The position numbers and the translations under genes are program-made. The notes beneath the pieces were generated by a model. The model saw only the letters and a list, made by a program, of their open reading frames with translations, searched no databases and had not been told where the DNA came from. Source: Dactylonectria macrodidyma (Eukaryota > Ascomycota > Sordariomycetes > Hypocreales > Nectriaceae). Taken from it: DNA of 64,000 nt. Below are positions 50,384 through 62,505 of this stretch, one piece after another. Every line of letters begins with the position of its first letter. Position 1 is the first letter of the stretch. The DNA is taken from the NCBI GenBank assembly GCA_020744425.1, contig JAGMUV010000014.1, positions 1,550,001 to 1,614,000 of the forward strand, read 5' to 3'.

Positions 50384-50692
50384 TAAAAACTTCCCTCCTA
50401 CATCTAACTTCCTTAGCTGCTAATGTTAAGGATTTGGCTGCCTATATACTCAATCTGTTAATACCCACCCGATCCACTAACCTTTGCGATGGCCTCTGTG
50501 CTAATCGCTCCCATCCCCTTTGATCTAGGGCTTTGAACCCCTCTGCACTTCCCTTAGATCGCGAGGGCCATGCTTATCCAGGGTAGTGAATATGACATCT
50601 TCGAGGGTCCGATCTAAGGAGAGGCCATTAGCACTCTAACGCCCGCGCCAGGTCCGGTTCTCTTGGGAGAAGAGACGCATGTCGAAATCAGC

Positions 50693-51990
50693 ATGCAGGA
50701 TACCTTTAAACTAGCAGCCTTCTTAGAAGACCCTCTCGCAGACCTTCTCGCAGACCTTCCAGCTCAACCTAGCCCTCAGCCTGCCCCCCAGGTCAGCCTA
50801 CAGCCCGGCCCTCAAAGCCCCTCCAGCAGCGATGTCTTTGAATACAGTAAGGTCTCGGAGCCCGCTATCGCTATTAACCTCTCTGCAGCTGCAGCCAGAG
50901 TCGCAGCCGAAAGCCAGGCTGTTCTAGATGAAAAAATGAAGGTCTTCCGGACCTTCTGCGCAGCCTTCGATAAGATAGTGAAGCAGTTCCTGATAGGACG
51001 CATGTTCCGCTTTACTTAAGAGATGTCCTAGAGCTTCCTTAGTCATTAGGCAAGTGCCCTGACTGGCGATAGCTAACCGCAACCGCAACCTTAGCTATAA
51101 CCACTAGCAGCTTCATTACCCCTTCGATTATACGCTTCTACAGTCATAGCTAACCTCCTAGTGCGCCTTACTGTATAGTATAACGAATTCCAAGCAGCCT
51201 GAGCCCAGAGGGACGGCCTTAACCCCCAACGACGACCCCTTAAGCCCTACCAGGCCCGGCAACCCCAGGAATAATAGTAATAAGGAAACCCTATTATTGC
51301 TTATGATAATACTAAGGTCTTCATATAACTATACGAGAAATCCCCTGCTTAGGAAAAGCAACCTTTTGCTATATGAACCCACTTAGCGAATAAGCTAGGC
51401 ATTAAGCTTAACACTATTCTATAAGCATCCAGGACTAAGACTAGCTAAGCTATCCGCCTAGCAAACCTCGACATTCACAATAAGATCATTAATGAAGAAG
51501 CCTGCTAGACTCTGGCCTCAGGCGCTAAGGCTGTTGAACTTATGATGAAATGGATTACCTATATGGTCTCGGAATGCCCTCGGTCCCTGACAGACCTGCT
51601 AGAAAAGACTGTGAATTATGAAGCTGCCCTTAAAGACGAAGTGAAGGCTTAGACAGGCCTGCGGGCTGTTAGCTACCGCCCGTCCTATTACGATGACCCC
51701 AGTCAACTGATGAAGACATTGCTTATTTCCTTCTTTGAGTAGCTGAAGCATGCCTTCCGTCTTTTTGGGATGAGTCGGCTAGTAAGACTGATCCGGAAGA
51801 CCGCTAGACCTAGCCAGTGCAACCTCTGCTAGGACTACTACTCGTAACATAGCTGTGACCGCACTGCCCGTTATGTTAGCTGCGGAAGGACCCCCTACGA
51901 GGGGATGCCGTGTGAATACGAGACCCAATGCCTTAATTGCCGAGGCCCTCATGCTTCTGACGATTCGAAATGCCCTGCCTGACCCTGATG
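50693..51990 (+). pseudogene. LINE ORF1 remnant (Gag-like, zinc knuckles)
   Basis: The reading starts MQDTFKLAAFLEDPLADLLA, passes a Pro/Gln-rich stretch and an Ala-rich helix (AAAARVAAESQAVLDEKMKV) and is open to 51019. After that TAG/TAA codons appear every few residues. Near 51820-51980 cysteine clusters remain (CNLC, CDRTARYVSCG, CLNCRGPHASDDSKCPA), the CCHC knuckles usual in Tad ORF1. It would bind LINE RNA if intact. The start codon is a guess among nearby Met codons. Confidence 0.75.
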
Positions 51991-52439
51991 ATAAAACGGC
52001 GTCCTGAAGCGACTAACTCGGCCGGAAAAGAGAGGGATCCGGGAAATCGGCGAGAGGCTGTTCCATTAGCTCTACCCGGAGCTAGCCGCAGCCGCAGCCG
52101 GGTCGTCTCCGGCCCCCGAGGCCGGGGCCCGGCTCTCGTCGCCTTGTGAGGCCCTGACCCGACGACCTACGGAAGGAACGCCCCCGCCCTCCCTGAATAA
52201 GTGCAGACGATAAGCCCTTAAGACTCCTAAATAATAGGATGACCTTCGCAGCAGACTACTAACAAAAGACCATTACGCATCTTCTAAGCTAACGTCAGTA
52301 AGGACTCGGCATTACATAACTATATACTGGCCTTTACTAATAGAAGCAGTTATAATATAATAATGATTTAAGAGCCTTAGACTAGTACGCAGAATAACCG
52401 CTATATAACGAAGAACTATACTGCATACTAAACCTTCTC

Positions 52440-55400
52440 TCCTATATCAAACTGGAAAGGAATCAGCACACGCCCGAGGGTCATGACCTATGTATCCCTC
52501 CGCAGTAAGCTAAACGCTGACTAGCTCAAGCCTACGCCTTCTCGAGATATCCTTCTAATATGAGCTCGTGGCATCTCTTTCCTTAACATCTATCGCCAGT
52601 CAGACACGCTAGAGACCCTCGATTTCCTTGACAGCTGGCTAGTTCCTGGCCGGACCCTTATCGCCAGAGACTTTAACGCTTTACACACGCTTTAGCAAGC
52701 AGGGCCCTATCAGAACCAAGGGGCCCGGATCGCAGCCTGGATTGAAGGCAATGATCTCGCTATCCTCAACCAGCCGAACTAACCGACTAATAAATATAAG
52801 AACACCCTTAATCTCACAATCTCAAACATCCCCACTGCACAAGCTAGAGTGGAAGACCACCTCACAACCAGCTCAGACCATTATACACTTAGTATCTCTC
52901 TTTCCGTTCAACTAACGCCCCCGCAAGCCAGCCGGATCTGGGTCTGGATCGAAGACCCTGACGACCTAGCCCGGCTCGCCGATGCTGTCTCGCTAGAGCA
53001 GGACTTCCTGCCTATAGCCGCAATAATAGCTGAGGAACTGGACCTCGCGGCAGCCTAGCTGCTTAAGCTCTTACAGAATGCAATTAGGGTTATTAGCTGA
53101 AGCCCTTAGCAGAACGGGCGCTCTACACCATAGTGGACTAAAGACTGCACTAAGTCCTACGCGCAATACCGAGCAGCTAAGAGACAGGACCCTAAAGAGG
53201 ACCTAGGGCCTATAATGCTCACTAAGAAGGACTTCCATAAGGTCATTAGGAAAGCAAAAGCTGACTTCTAGAAGAATATTATTAATAATGCTATAACGAA
53301 CGCTGATATCTTCTATATTGCCGGATGGGTCTGTACTTAAAGCGCCTTCCAGCCCCCGCCCCTTTAGGTTAGAGATGAGGTCTTTAAAACGCAAGAGGAG
53401 AAAGCAAACGCCCTTTGTAAAGCTACGCTTAAAAGACGAGACGCAGGGGATGATATTAAGGACCCATAGGCCCCCCAGGTGCCTGACGCCCCTGACCTTC
53501 CCTTCTCTATGCTAGTCTTAGCTGAGGAAGCAGAAGACATAATAATAAAGATAGGAAACACATCTCCCGGTATAGACAATGTAATTATAGCGATTATCCG
53601 GGCCTGCTGGCTAGTTATTAGTGAATATATCCAGTAGCTTTACGAAAGATATCTCTGCTTAGGGCATTACCTAAAGGCGTTTAAAGGCGCGGAGGTTATT
53701 ATAATCCTAAAGCCTGGAAAGAGGGATCTTTCTTCCCTGCGCGCTTGGAGACCGATTTCCTTACTTTCCTGCCTTGGCAAGGGACTGGAAAGATTGATCG
53801 TAAGACGTCTTGCCTTTGTGGCGATTAACCGGAGGGTCCTGCATAAGAACCAAGCCGGGGCTCTGACGAAGAGGTCTGCTGTTGACCTCATCGCCGCCCT
53901 AGTCCACGATATCGAAGCTGCCCTCGCCCGAGGGCTCGTCGCGACCCTTGTGATGATGGACGTTCTAGGCGCCTTTAACGCAGTCCTCCGGAACCGGCTC
54001 CTGCTACGCCTCTGCCAGCAGGGCTGGCCGGACCTGCTGGTCCGCTGGGTGGCCTCTTTCATGACTGACCGTACAGCCTGAGTCCACTTCTAAGATACGG
54101 TCACGCCTCTCTCTGCCCTAGAATGCGGCCTCCCTTAGGGCTCGCCTGTCTTTCCAATCCTCTTCCTACTGTATATAGAGCCGGTCTCTAAAATCAGGAT
54201 TAAGCCGAACCCTTGCCCTAGGTTTAATCCGGTTACTATTATACACTATAGCTATGCAGATAACATTGCCTCTCTCTACATTAGGGATATGCTTCGTAAG
54301 ACGATAGACGAAGCGGAGATTAATATTAAAGAGATAGACTATTAGGGGCTCTATAATGAGGTCAGTTTCGACTCAGCTAAGACAGAGATAATGCACTTCT
54401 TGCAGAGATGAGAAGACTATAGCCTGATAATTGTATATAAAGGTCAGACTAAGGTGCTAGAGAAAGCCCTCCGCTGGCTGGGCGTCTGGCTAGATAAGAA
54501 GCTATTGTTTAAGATATATATAGAAAAATGGGCGATCAAGGCCCAGGCTATCACTAACCTCCTGCGAGGCCTTACTACTATAGCCCGCGGCCCTCCCTCT
54601 GATAAGGTCCGTCTCGCCATTAAGGCTTATATCCTTCCTGTTCTATTCTACGGGGCTAAGGCCTAGTACTTAGGAAAGACAGCGCTGTCTTTACGAGCAG
54701 GAGGACCCCAGGTCTTAACAAAGATCGACCACCTTCTTAACCGCCTTAAGGGCGTCTTACTTATCAGTATCCGCGCGATCCTTCCAACCTGGAAGACGAC
54801 CCTATTAGCTGCCCTTTACTGCGAAAGCGGCATTCCGCCAGTCGAGCAGCTACTAGAGGCCATATGCCTACAACACGCAGCCCGCCTCCAAGCCCTAGAT
54901 CCGAGGCACCCCCTCATAACTAGGGCTATCGTCCCAGCCCACAGGCCAGGCCGGAAGCCGAATTATAAGACCTGTCTGCAACGGACTGCGCTACTTCTCC
55001 TGCCCTCACCTCAGCCAGACCTCCTTTAACGCCATTACAGATCCACTGAATTACACACCCAGCCGAAGGCTAGGGCTGTCCCAGCCTTCCTTACCTGGAT
55101 CGAGACCTTATCTACAGAAGACCTCATCGTTTACTCAGACGGATCCCAATCATAAGACGGGGCCGCGGGCTACGGGTACGTCATCCACCACAATAAACAC
55201 TCAATTAGCAAGGGGCTAGCCCGGCTAGGCCCCGTTAAGGTGTTCGACGCAGAAGTGGCTGGGGCTTTAGCAGGCCTATGCTACGCAACTAACCTAGCCT
55301 AGCCAGGCTCACACATTTACGTCTACTTTAATAATACGTTAGCAGCGGCCGGCTTGCTAGGCCAGCCGTCGGAATCCTCATAGGCCCAGTTCCTAGAGTT

Positions 55401-55890
55401 CCATTCGATCGCACGAGCCCACGGGGCTATATCTATACGATGGAGCCCTGGCTATAAAGGCATCCCTGGGAACGAGCAGGCCGACAAGCTGGCCAAAGCA
55501 GGAACGGAGCTGCCGGAACCACCCGACCTGGCTCCGTCCCTTGCTTTTAATAAGCGGAAGGCCAAGGCCCTCCCCAGAACCCTCTTCAAGAGCTGGTGGC
55601 AAGACCACGCCCCAGACTCTTATTAACCCTATATGCTAGAGGCAGCCGCCGCTAGCCAAGCCGAACTGCAGCTTCTCCGGAAGACTCTTCGTCATCTCTT
55701 AGCAGCCCGCTCCGGCCACGGAGACTTTGCTGCATACCACGAGAGATTTGCCCACGATGCAGAGCTTAATTGCTCGTGCGGACGGCGGAAATCACCCGAC
55801 CATCCCTTCTATTGCCGCAAGGTTGACCGTCGCCATCGGATAAAGTTAGGCCTTTTTCTGAAGCTGACGATCAATTGCGTAATAGGATAA
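52440..55890 (+). pseudogene. LINE ORF2 remnant (endonuclease-RT-RNase H)
   Basis: Consecutive blocks in one frame broken by stops: endonuclease (FLDSWLVPGRTLIARDFNAL, ARVEDHLTTSSDHYTLSISL), reverse transcriptase (LRAWRPISLLSCLGKGLERL, NQAGALTKRSAVDLIAALVH, VMMDVLGAFNAV, and SYADNIASLY in place of the YADD active site), a thumb/connection region (LRWLGVWLDKKL), then RNase H (VYSDGSQS, GIPGNEQADKLAKAG) and a C-terminal Cys block (CSCGRRKSPDHPFYC). The active-site Asp to Asn change alone would kill reverse transcription. Order is that of Tad/I-clade fungal LINEs. Confidence 0.88.
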
Positions 55891-56527
55891 GATTTCGGCG
55901 AGTTCGTCGCGATGATAGAGGCAGCAAAATTCTTCACGGAAATCTGCCCACATCATCGCTCCCTCGCCTAGAACCTCCGGAAGCTGCGGTAGCAGCCGCT
56001 TCGGCCCCAGACCCTAAGTCAATCTTTTCACTTTTCCTTTGTCTCTTATTCTTCGACGTGGTCAGAAGGTTCGGATCGTCACTCCGGGCCTGAAGACGCG
56101 CCGCGCTGCACAGCAGCTTCGAATGCGGTTTCCCCCTGGTTCCCTTAAAAATCGGATGCTATTGCAGTCGTCGGGCTGCGCCTTGAATATCCGCTGACGG
56201 ATGTCGGGCACGAAATAATAGGTCAAATAGGGCTGCTTAATTGTTAGATGGAAGAGGAAGGAGGATCGCAATTTCGGCTCGTGGAGGGATGTAATTAGAC
56301 TTACACGTGACACCGGATTGCGGGTCCGAGCCACGGGCCCGCTGGGCCCGTGGCCCCGGCCCCGGGTCAGTCTTAGCTACGCTATCGGCTCCGCCGAAGC
56401 TAGCTACCCTGTACCTTGGTTTCTTTAGCTGTAGACTCCAGCCTAGCACGTCGTCTTGCCCCTAGAGGGATTCTGTAGACATCTAGATGTCTTCACGACG
56501 GTAATTAATCAACAACAACAACAACAA

Positions 56528-56541
56528 TTCAGGGCCTCTAC
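56528..56541. repeat. Right target-site duplication of the LINE
   Basis: TTCAGGGCCTCTAC, directly after the CAA-repeat tail of the LINE. Confidence 0.9.
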
Positions 56542-59500
56542 GACATTAGAGCTGCCAACCAGCACCGCTCAGTGGTAAGGATTCTTGATCATCTTCTACG
56601 TATTTCGTTTCAGAGCTCTCGTTATTAACGCCTCGAACAGTGCCAACCCTTTGAGAGCCTCGGTGGTGTGAATGAGTTTCAGTAGGTCATCGTCGGTCAA
56701 AGATTCGTCATGGACGTGTTCAAGCAGCTCCTCGACAACCTCTAAATGACCTCCCTCAGCGGCTGCTTGGAGCGCCGTCTGTCCTCCATTTGCAGCAGCA
56801 GCAGCATTGACATCAGCTCCATCTGCTAGCAGCTTCTTGACAACCTCTAGATGGCCTCCCTCAGCGGCTGCTTGGAGCGCCGTCCGTCCATTATATCCAG
56901 CAGCAGCAGCGGCATTAACATCAGCTCCATCTGCTAGCAGCTTCTTAACAACCTCTAGATGGCCTTCTCCAATGGCTGCTTGGAGAGCTGTCCGTCCTCC
57001 ATATCCAGCGGCGGCATTGACATCGGCTCCTGCTGCTAATAGTAGCTTAACGACAGTCTCGTGTCCGTTCTGGGCAGCATACCACAGCGGCGTTCGGCTG
57101 TAAGTATCCTTCAGATCTGGACTATATCCAAGTCTAAGGAGTACATCCGAGGCCTCGCTTGCTCCAAAGCATCCTGCTAAATGTAGTCCCGTCGTTTCCC
57201 TTAGAGCTTCTTGACTGTAACCTGAGTGTGATGAGTATTTTTCGGCGGCCATCAGCGCTTGGTTCGATGCCTCGACCTTCGCTCTGCTCTCGAGAAAGCT
57301 GATGACTTGACTTGGTAGCTTGTCCTTGGGGGTATGATGTCCCCAATTGTGCGCGGCGTAATCGTAGAACGGATTGGACCGCAATCGCTCTTCAAACTCG
57401 TGGTCCGTTTTACAGAACCCGGTCTTAAAGACGATAAATGAGAGGTAGGTAACGCAGGTTACTGTGATTTCAGATTCTGGGTCCAGAAACCATCGTTCCT
57501 GTGTCTGCTTGAGATATTCTTGCGTTATGTAGTGAACCAGCCGGATGATGCTGCTCTCTTCGTCGACCGTTACTAGTCTAGTGCATATAGAGACTATGTT
57601 TCCGATGTGTGGTAGGTCTCTATGGTTAAGCTCAGACTTTCCTGTCTTTGTTGTGAGGGCATGCTGAAGCTCTGATGTAGTAAGCTGTCTCTTCGCGTAC
57701 GTGATCCATAATAGGGCCTTTATCGTAAGTGTCTTCATTCCTGATATCTGTCTATTGATTCTCTCTATGGCTTGTTCATACGCATGATCGAGGACTGGAA
57801 TTTTCTGATCTTCGCCTGATCCTTAACCCTGCTTCTAGAAGGCCCCTATTGCGCTTCGTATATCATTTAGTGTTAGCTTATCGGCAAGCAAACCAAGATA
57901 AAGTTATGCCAAGAGAAACCTGCAGATCGTTAGTAGCTGCGCTACTCTTCATATTATGAGAACATATATTCCATCGATGGCTTCTGAGATACCCGATGTA
58001 ATTTCTTCTTATAGTTATCGGTCATACTATATAAAAGATAGTAGCTGTCCTATATTACCTTTTAAGTATCTTGCCATATCGTCGGGGCTTGCATGAATCT
58101 CTATAGATAAGCTGGTTTCGAAGCGATCCATAATCTTAGGAATGAATCTCGACGTCGTAAAAATGTTTGTCCCCTGCCTTGTCTGAAGGTTGAAAAGCTC
58201 TGAGAGTAACCTCGTCTAGCATCCACCGGATGCTCGGCATTCGTTAAGTGTATCAACGATAATCAAGACTCTTAAATACATTGCCGCCACGGACTGAAGG
58301 AATCCTGAGATCTTGTCGAGGGATGGCCGCGTTCGTTTAGTCTTGTGCTGGTCGTAGAGATTTTTGACGCTCTCTGGTAGGGAAGACTGGCATTGAGTCA
58401 GCTATTTCAGCACACTTGCTAGTAAGTTATCAATCTTCTGCTCGTATTACTGCCGGAAGTTATAGTAGATGTATGCGATGCCGATCTTTGAGTCGTTGCC
58501 AAACTTTGAATTGAGTGAATCGACTACGATTAACGTTAGGATCGTCTTTCTAGCCCTAGGTATGCCTGGATAGAACAGCGTCTGCTTGCTTGTAGCTAGC
58601 TAACCTAGGAACTCCTTTGACTTAAGGAGCTAATTCCCGGTTGCTGGTTGCTGTTTGCTAAGGTAGTCGCTTTGCTGCGGGCCGTAGTCGATGGGCGTGA
58701 GCCAATTAAGAATCTTAACATCTTCCTTTCTCTCCAACCTGGCCCGAGTATGCGTAGTGTCTTCTCGAATTGTGGACACAGCATCGCAAACTACATCCAA
58801 TATTAGAACTCATTGCTGACTTCACTTAAAAGAAACTAACCCTGGCTAAGTATGTCTCTGACTGGACGCTCTCCGTCAATATCACCTGGCTGAACATATT
58901 GAAGAAGTTCCTTCGCAAACGCTGCAGCTAAAGCTGCAGCATATTCCTGCCAGTCTTTGTTCTTTTGTGAGTCGGCATAATCGCAAATGCCTCGGATAAC
59001 GATGCACGGGAAGTTATTCATCAGTCCTGCCGCCTCCATTTCAACGCATAACACATTTCCGCCGTAACGCTGGTCAAGGCTGTCACGAAGCTTGGCGTCT
59101 TTGATCACTTGGTTACCCGAGGCGATTAAACCGTAATGCACGTGTATGTCTCCCGGCTTCCTCTGACCTTCATCAATCGTAGGGGTGCTTGTAACTTGCT
59201 CAGCCCCACGACCTGTGGGATCAATCGCCCACCAACCGAACAGGAACTTGAGAAGGGATAGGATCAGGTCCCAGACCACTGAGAATATAGCCTCCCGGCT
59301 GCCGCGACTGTGATGGGAAATGTCAGGCGCGAACAAAGGGTCTTTCCGTGACTCAGACTAGGTGTACTTTGGCACTAGTCTTGGCCATTTCTGTTTTAGT
59401 TCGTCTAGATACTCCGGTATCTTGGACCCGTTCAACTCATTCTCGGTCTTCAGTTTCGTCACAGCCGTGCGGAGGGAGGTAAGGGGGTTGTTCAGCGATC

Positions 59501-59921
59501 CGGTCTGCTTGAAGTTTTCGCCTTCCTCTGCCTTGCCGAAGTCCCATTGAACTACTCCAGGATACGGGCCCACTGGTATGCTAACCACGACATCGCCAAG
59601 TCGAACCTTGGGTGGGATACCTCCGCCGATACCAACCATCAAGCCAAGCTTAATGAGTGGAAAAGTAGAAATCATCCGGGCCGCGATGGTCGCCGCTGCA
59701 TTGGTGCCGACCTCGCCTTCGAGCAAGCAGGCTATGACGATATTATGCTTGCCGATAGACCCCAGGGTATATGTGTTGGGGTCATTTAGCGGTTTCGGGA
59801 GATCGGCATGTCTTTGATCGAGCATGGCCGTCGCTGCGGTCTGCTCCTTGGAAAGAGCGCAGACCCATCCTATAGCGTATTCATCATGATTTCTGGTCTC
59901 GGGAGTTATCTGCGCGGCCAT
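56542..59921 (-). pseudogene. 5' part (PNP-NACHT-ankyrin) of the LINE-split NLR
   Basis: Starts at ATG 59921. The PNP_UDP domain reads IGWVCALSKEQTAATAML, GLMVGIGGGIPP, LGDVVVSIPVGPYPGVVQWD, then [54 protein letters not shown]. It has one in-frame TAG at 59358-59360. An intron near 58786-58840 leads to a NACHT region with several stops: LNWLTPIDYGPQQSDY, a damaged P-loop (PGIPRARKT for GAGKT, about 58540-58573), [35 protein letters not shown]. The winged-helix region and ankyrin repeats then stay open for 380 codons (57738-56596; LEVVKKLLADGADVNAAAAA type). After a TAG at 56596-56598 the same frame continues past a TGA into AVLVGSSNVV and reaches the LINE junction. The stops are mostly explainable by RIP. 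Confidence 0.85.
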
Positions 59922-61141
59922 TGCGAAGGGATCGGCTGGGTCTTTGAGAGGATGAATGCGGACTTGGGGGTCGATCGACGGCGGTCGGTTCTGTTTGATG
60001 CGGGTTTCTTGCGGCGACTCGACAGCTGAACAAAGGCATCAAACGCCCTGCGTCTCCCAAAGGGAAAGAGTTGTCAACTCACGGGCGGGAAAGTGGTTGA
60101 CGTTGGGATCAAGGAGACACTGGCTGAGCGGATGTCGAGCATTCAGCCTTAGGCGAAAGGTGTCTTGGCAGACGCAGCCCCGCATTTGTGTCAACCTTCC
60201 CACGCATTGTTCCCAATGGAGCATGCAGCTGCGCGTGCGCATCCACAGCCAACCGTTCCATCTCTTGTTAGGCTCCAATTCGCTGCCAGGGGTGTTTCTG
60301 ACGCAAAACTGGTCGACTAGCGGCGCGACGAGCGAGAAACTGGAAAAATGGCTTGGCAGACCCAGCAGCACGCGTAGCCCCTGAAACGAAGCAATCACCA
60401 TTTCGTTGCCGAGTCCCTGATGGCCACTGACACGTTGATCTCGCGCGGTATCGAACGCTTCTCGAAACGGAGGGAATGGAAGAGCAACGGATTCAGGTAT
60501 CTGATGACAGGGCTATTCGTTGTGGCTGATAAGCCGAGCTAACAAAGCACGCGCGGTGGCCTCCATTCTCTTCGCCCCCCAAGGAGGGCTGCCACAAAAA
60601 GGCGACCACGAGTAAGCAGAGCGATAAGAGGCGGGGTAAATCAGTAAATTGCTGGCGGGGTGGAGCCAACTCACCCGGCTTCTCCGCAGATCTCGCAGAC
60701 TAGGGACGCAGACAGCTGGCCTGCATTCCCAATGGCCAATGGAATGCGAGCAAAGACTGCGAAGGTACAAAGTAGTCATACTTAAGCAGCTGAAGGTAGA
60801 TACGATTACCTCAGCCCTCCACAGTGAGACAAGACATAGACGTACGGGAACCGGTCTTTGCGTCTCAAAGCACGCATCCAAGGAGCACGCGTCGAGGTGC
60901 GACACCAGCTGTAGGGGTCCCATGCACGGCGGGAACTCCTAGTCTAGTGCGATGCGGGCCACACTGCGCTTCGTGCCGAACCTTAACCAAAGTTGGGTGG
61001 TCTTTTTGAAGGCGATCGCGGTTCTGAAGACGCCAACGCCCATGAATTGTCCGAGGAGCACATGAATCGTCATTAGGAGCCTGGGTGCCCCCTTTTCTGC
61101 CTCTGGGTCCGACAACACGCTGCCGCGCCCGTCGTCAAGCC
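59922..61141. other. Intergenic region upstream of the split NLR
   Basis: About 1.2 kb, GC-moderate. Overlapping long frames on both strands (60039-60401, 60513-60923) show no family resemblance, splice sites or start context. It should contain the NLR promoter. No gene is supported. Confidence 0.5.
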
Positions 61142-61408
61142 ATGCCTAGATTGGTCCAAGACGACGATGGTGGCAGCAGCGACACGGCCAGTGAGTCCCA
61201 AGGAAGTGCATCCCATCTTGATCGAGCGAATTTGCGGCTTGATAAGAACTATCGTCCCTTCCGCACAAAAGCCGAAGAGATGGGCCTAGAAGGCGACGAG
61301 CCTGACAGCGAAGACCGATGCCGACGCAAGCGCCGCAAGACCTCGAGGTCCTCCAGTTTGCTGCGCGATGAGCAGCTAGTGGGAAGTCGTTGCAGCCCTC
61401 GTGAATGA
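61142..61408 (+). CDS. Short acidic/basic disordered ORF, possibly truncated gene start
   Basis: From ATG 61142 the frame reads MPRLVQDDDGGSSDTASESQ and continues through DKNYRPFRTKAEEMGLEGDE and RCRRKRRKTSRSSSLL, then stops at 61408. The composition (acidic Ser-rich, then Arg/Lys-rich) suggests a nuclear disordered N-terminus. From about 61385 the DNA is instead NACHT-related sequence on the other strand, so the ORF seems cut by a junction. I do not recognise the family; it could also be noncoding. Confidence 0.3.
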   Translation: MPRLVQDDDGGSSDTASESQGSASHLDRANLRLDKNYRPFRTKAEEMGLEGDEPDSEDRCRRKRRKTSRSSSLLRDEQLVGSRCSPRE

Positions 61409-61622
61409 ATATAGCCTCGGTGATCTCACAAACTACCTGGGATCGCAGAGCAAACGCAGCCCAGCGTAACAGGGAAATCGCCCGAGTTGTATTCTCTTCC
61501 CCGAGACCTGCTATTTTCTGCCAATTCCTATCGTAGAGGCGTTCGAGCCCGACGGGGGTTTCAGCGATAGCGTCCTCGAGTTGCTTCTTGGTTTTGCCTC
61601 TACGCAAACGGTTCTCCTGCAT
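61390..61622 (-). pseudogene. NACHT-linked winged-helix fragment of another NLR
   Basis: The minus strand reads TKKQLEDAIAETPVGLERLY, DRNWQKIAGLGEENTTRAIS, LLRWAAFALRSQVVCEITEA and IFIHEGCNDFPL, the region just after NACHT in fungal ankyrin-type NLRs. No NTPase lies upstream and no repeats lie downstream: similarity ends near 61390. A small piece of a separate receptor gene. Confidence 0.75.
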
Positions 61623-62505
61623 CTTTAATTACAGAAACTGGCCCTCGCAACGGTTGGCCATTCTCGTAGAAATTTCGCTTTGGATTGATTCGCTCTTACT
61701 GGATAACTTCCTGTTAACGATTCTTTTGGAATATAACGAATCGCTGTAGTTGTTTCTGCCTTTGAGTAAAGATGCTACTGAGTAAAGTAGCTAGTACGTG
61801 CCTAAAATTACGTGCAGATAACCCTAAATCTTGTCCTACATCCCAAATCTGTCCTGTACCCTACACTTTGTCTCAAATCCCAAACTCATTTTCATATCTC
61901 AAAATTTGCCCCGTTTCCCAAACCAACTTTTAGATTCTTACTGGCAAGCATGAAGGATGTCACATTCAGTATATCTATAGTATTTGCACTACGTTCTAGC
62001 GGAGTGCGCATTCCCTTTTAGTGTAGCTGGCAATGCGACAAAGGATTTACCTCTATATGATATCAATGTGGCCAGAGGTTCCCATTTTGAGGGCGTTCTT
62101 TAGTTTACCCCTGCTCTGCTCGCTTGATGGTCAAGTTGCTATAAAGGCAATCTCTAGAGATATCTTCCGCTTTGATGCCACGAGGGAAATATTGTTAAGG
62201 CACTGGGACTCAACAGCTGTCCTCAACTTCTCCTGCATCTGAGCTGGGTACATGCCAGACACAACCACACACCCAGCATAAGCTGCCCGGGTACGTGCAA
62301 GTATGAGAAGAATTAGCAAGACCAGTAGGTAAGGGCAAGGAATGAATTTAGGCTATAAAGGAAACTAGTTCCTCTTTACACCTATCTTCCAAGCGATCAG
62401 ATCCATCCGCAGGCTCCGTACCCCGTGGGCTCATCTTAATAGACATGTAATAAGAGTGAATTTAAGGGGTAGTAAAAGACATATTATACAAGAAATAACA
62501 CAGCG
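61623..62505. other. Intergenic region with CCCAAA-rich stretch
   Basis: AT-rich DNA. From about 61815 to 61925 short CCCAAA/CCCTAAA-like words recur irregularly. A plus-strand reading at about 62100-62300 (LDGQVAIKAISRDIFRF, REILLRHWDSTAVLNF) is broken by stops at Gln-like codons and may be a decayed gene, but I recognise no family. Confidence 0.45.

Larger units (their letters stand above)
50384..56527 (+). mobile_element. RIP-damaged Tad-like LINE (non-LTR retrotransposon)
   Basis: A 6144-bp plus-strand element bounded by an exact 14-bp target-site duplication and ending in a CAA-repeat tail (about 56509-56527), the hallmarks of target-primed reverse transcription. It keeps traces of two ORFs: an ORF1 with zinc knuckles, and an ORF2 with endonuclease, reverse transcriptase and RNase H. 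Dozens of TAG/TAA codons stand where Gln or Trp is expected, fitting C-to-T changes at CpA on both strands, i.e. RIP. A GC-rich stretch at about 52020-52200 separates the ORFs. Length indicates a full-size copy, now dead. Confidence 0.9.

Noticed and set aside
50384..50560. Minus-strand reading QLRKLDVGGKF leading into the ankyrin-SPRY exon, first taken as its own exon
   Set aside because: It lies beyond the target-site duplication, within the LINE 5' end; the true upstream codons are at 56542 and higher.
56807..57103. 98-codon plus-strand ORF
   Set aside because: Antisense shadow of the ankyrin repeats of the split NLR.
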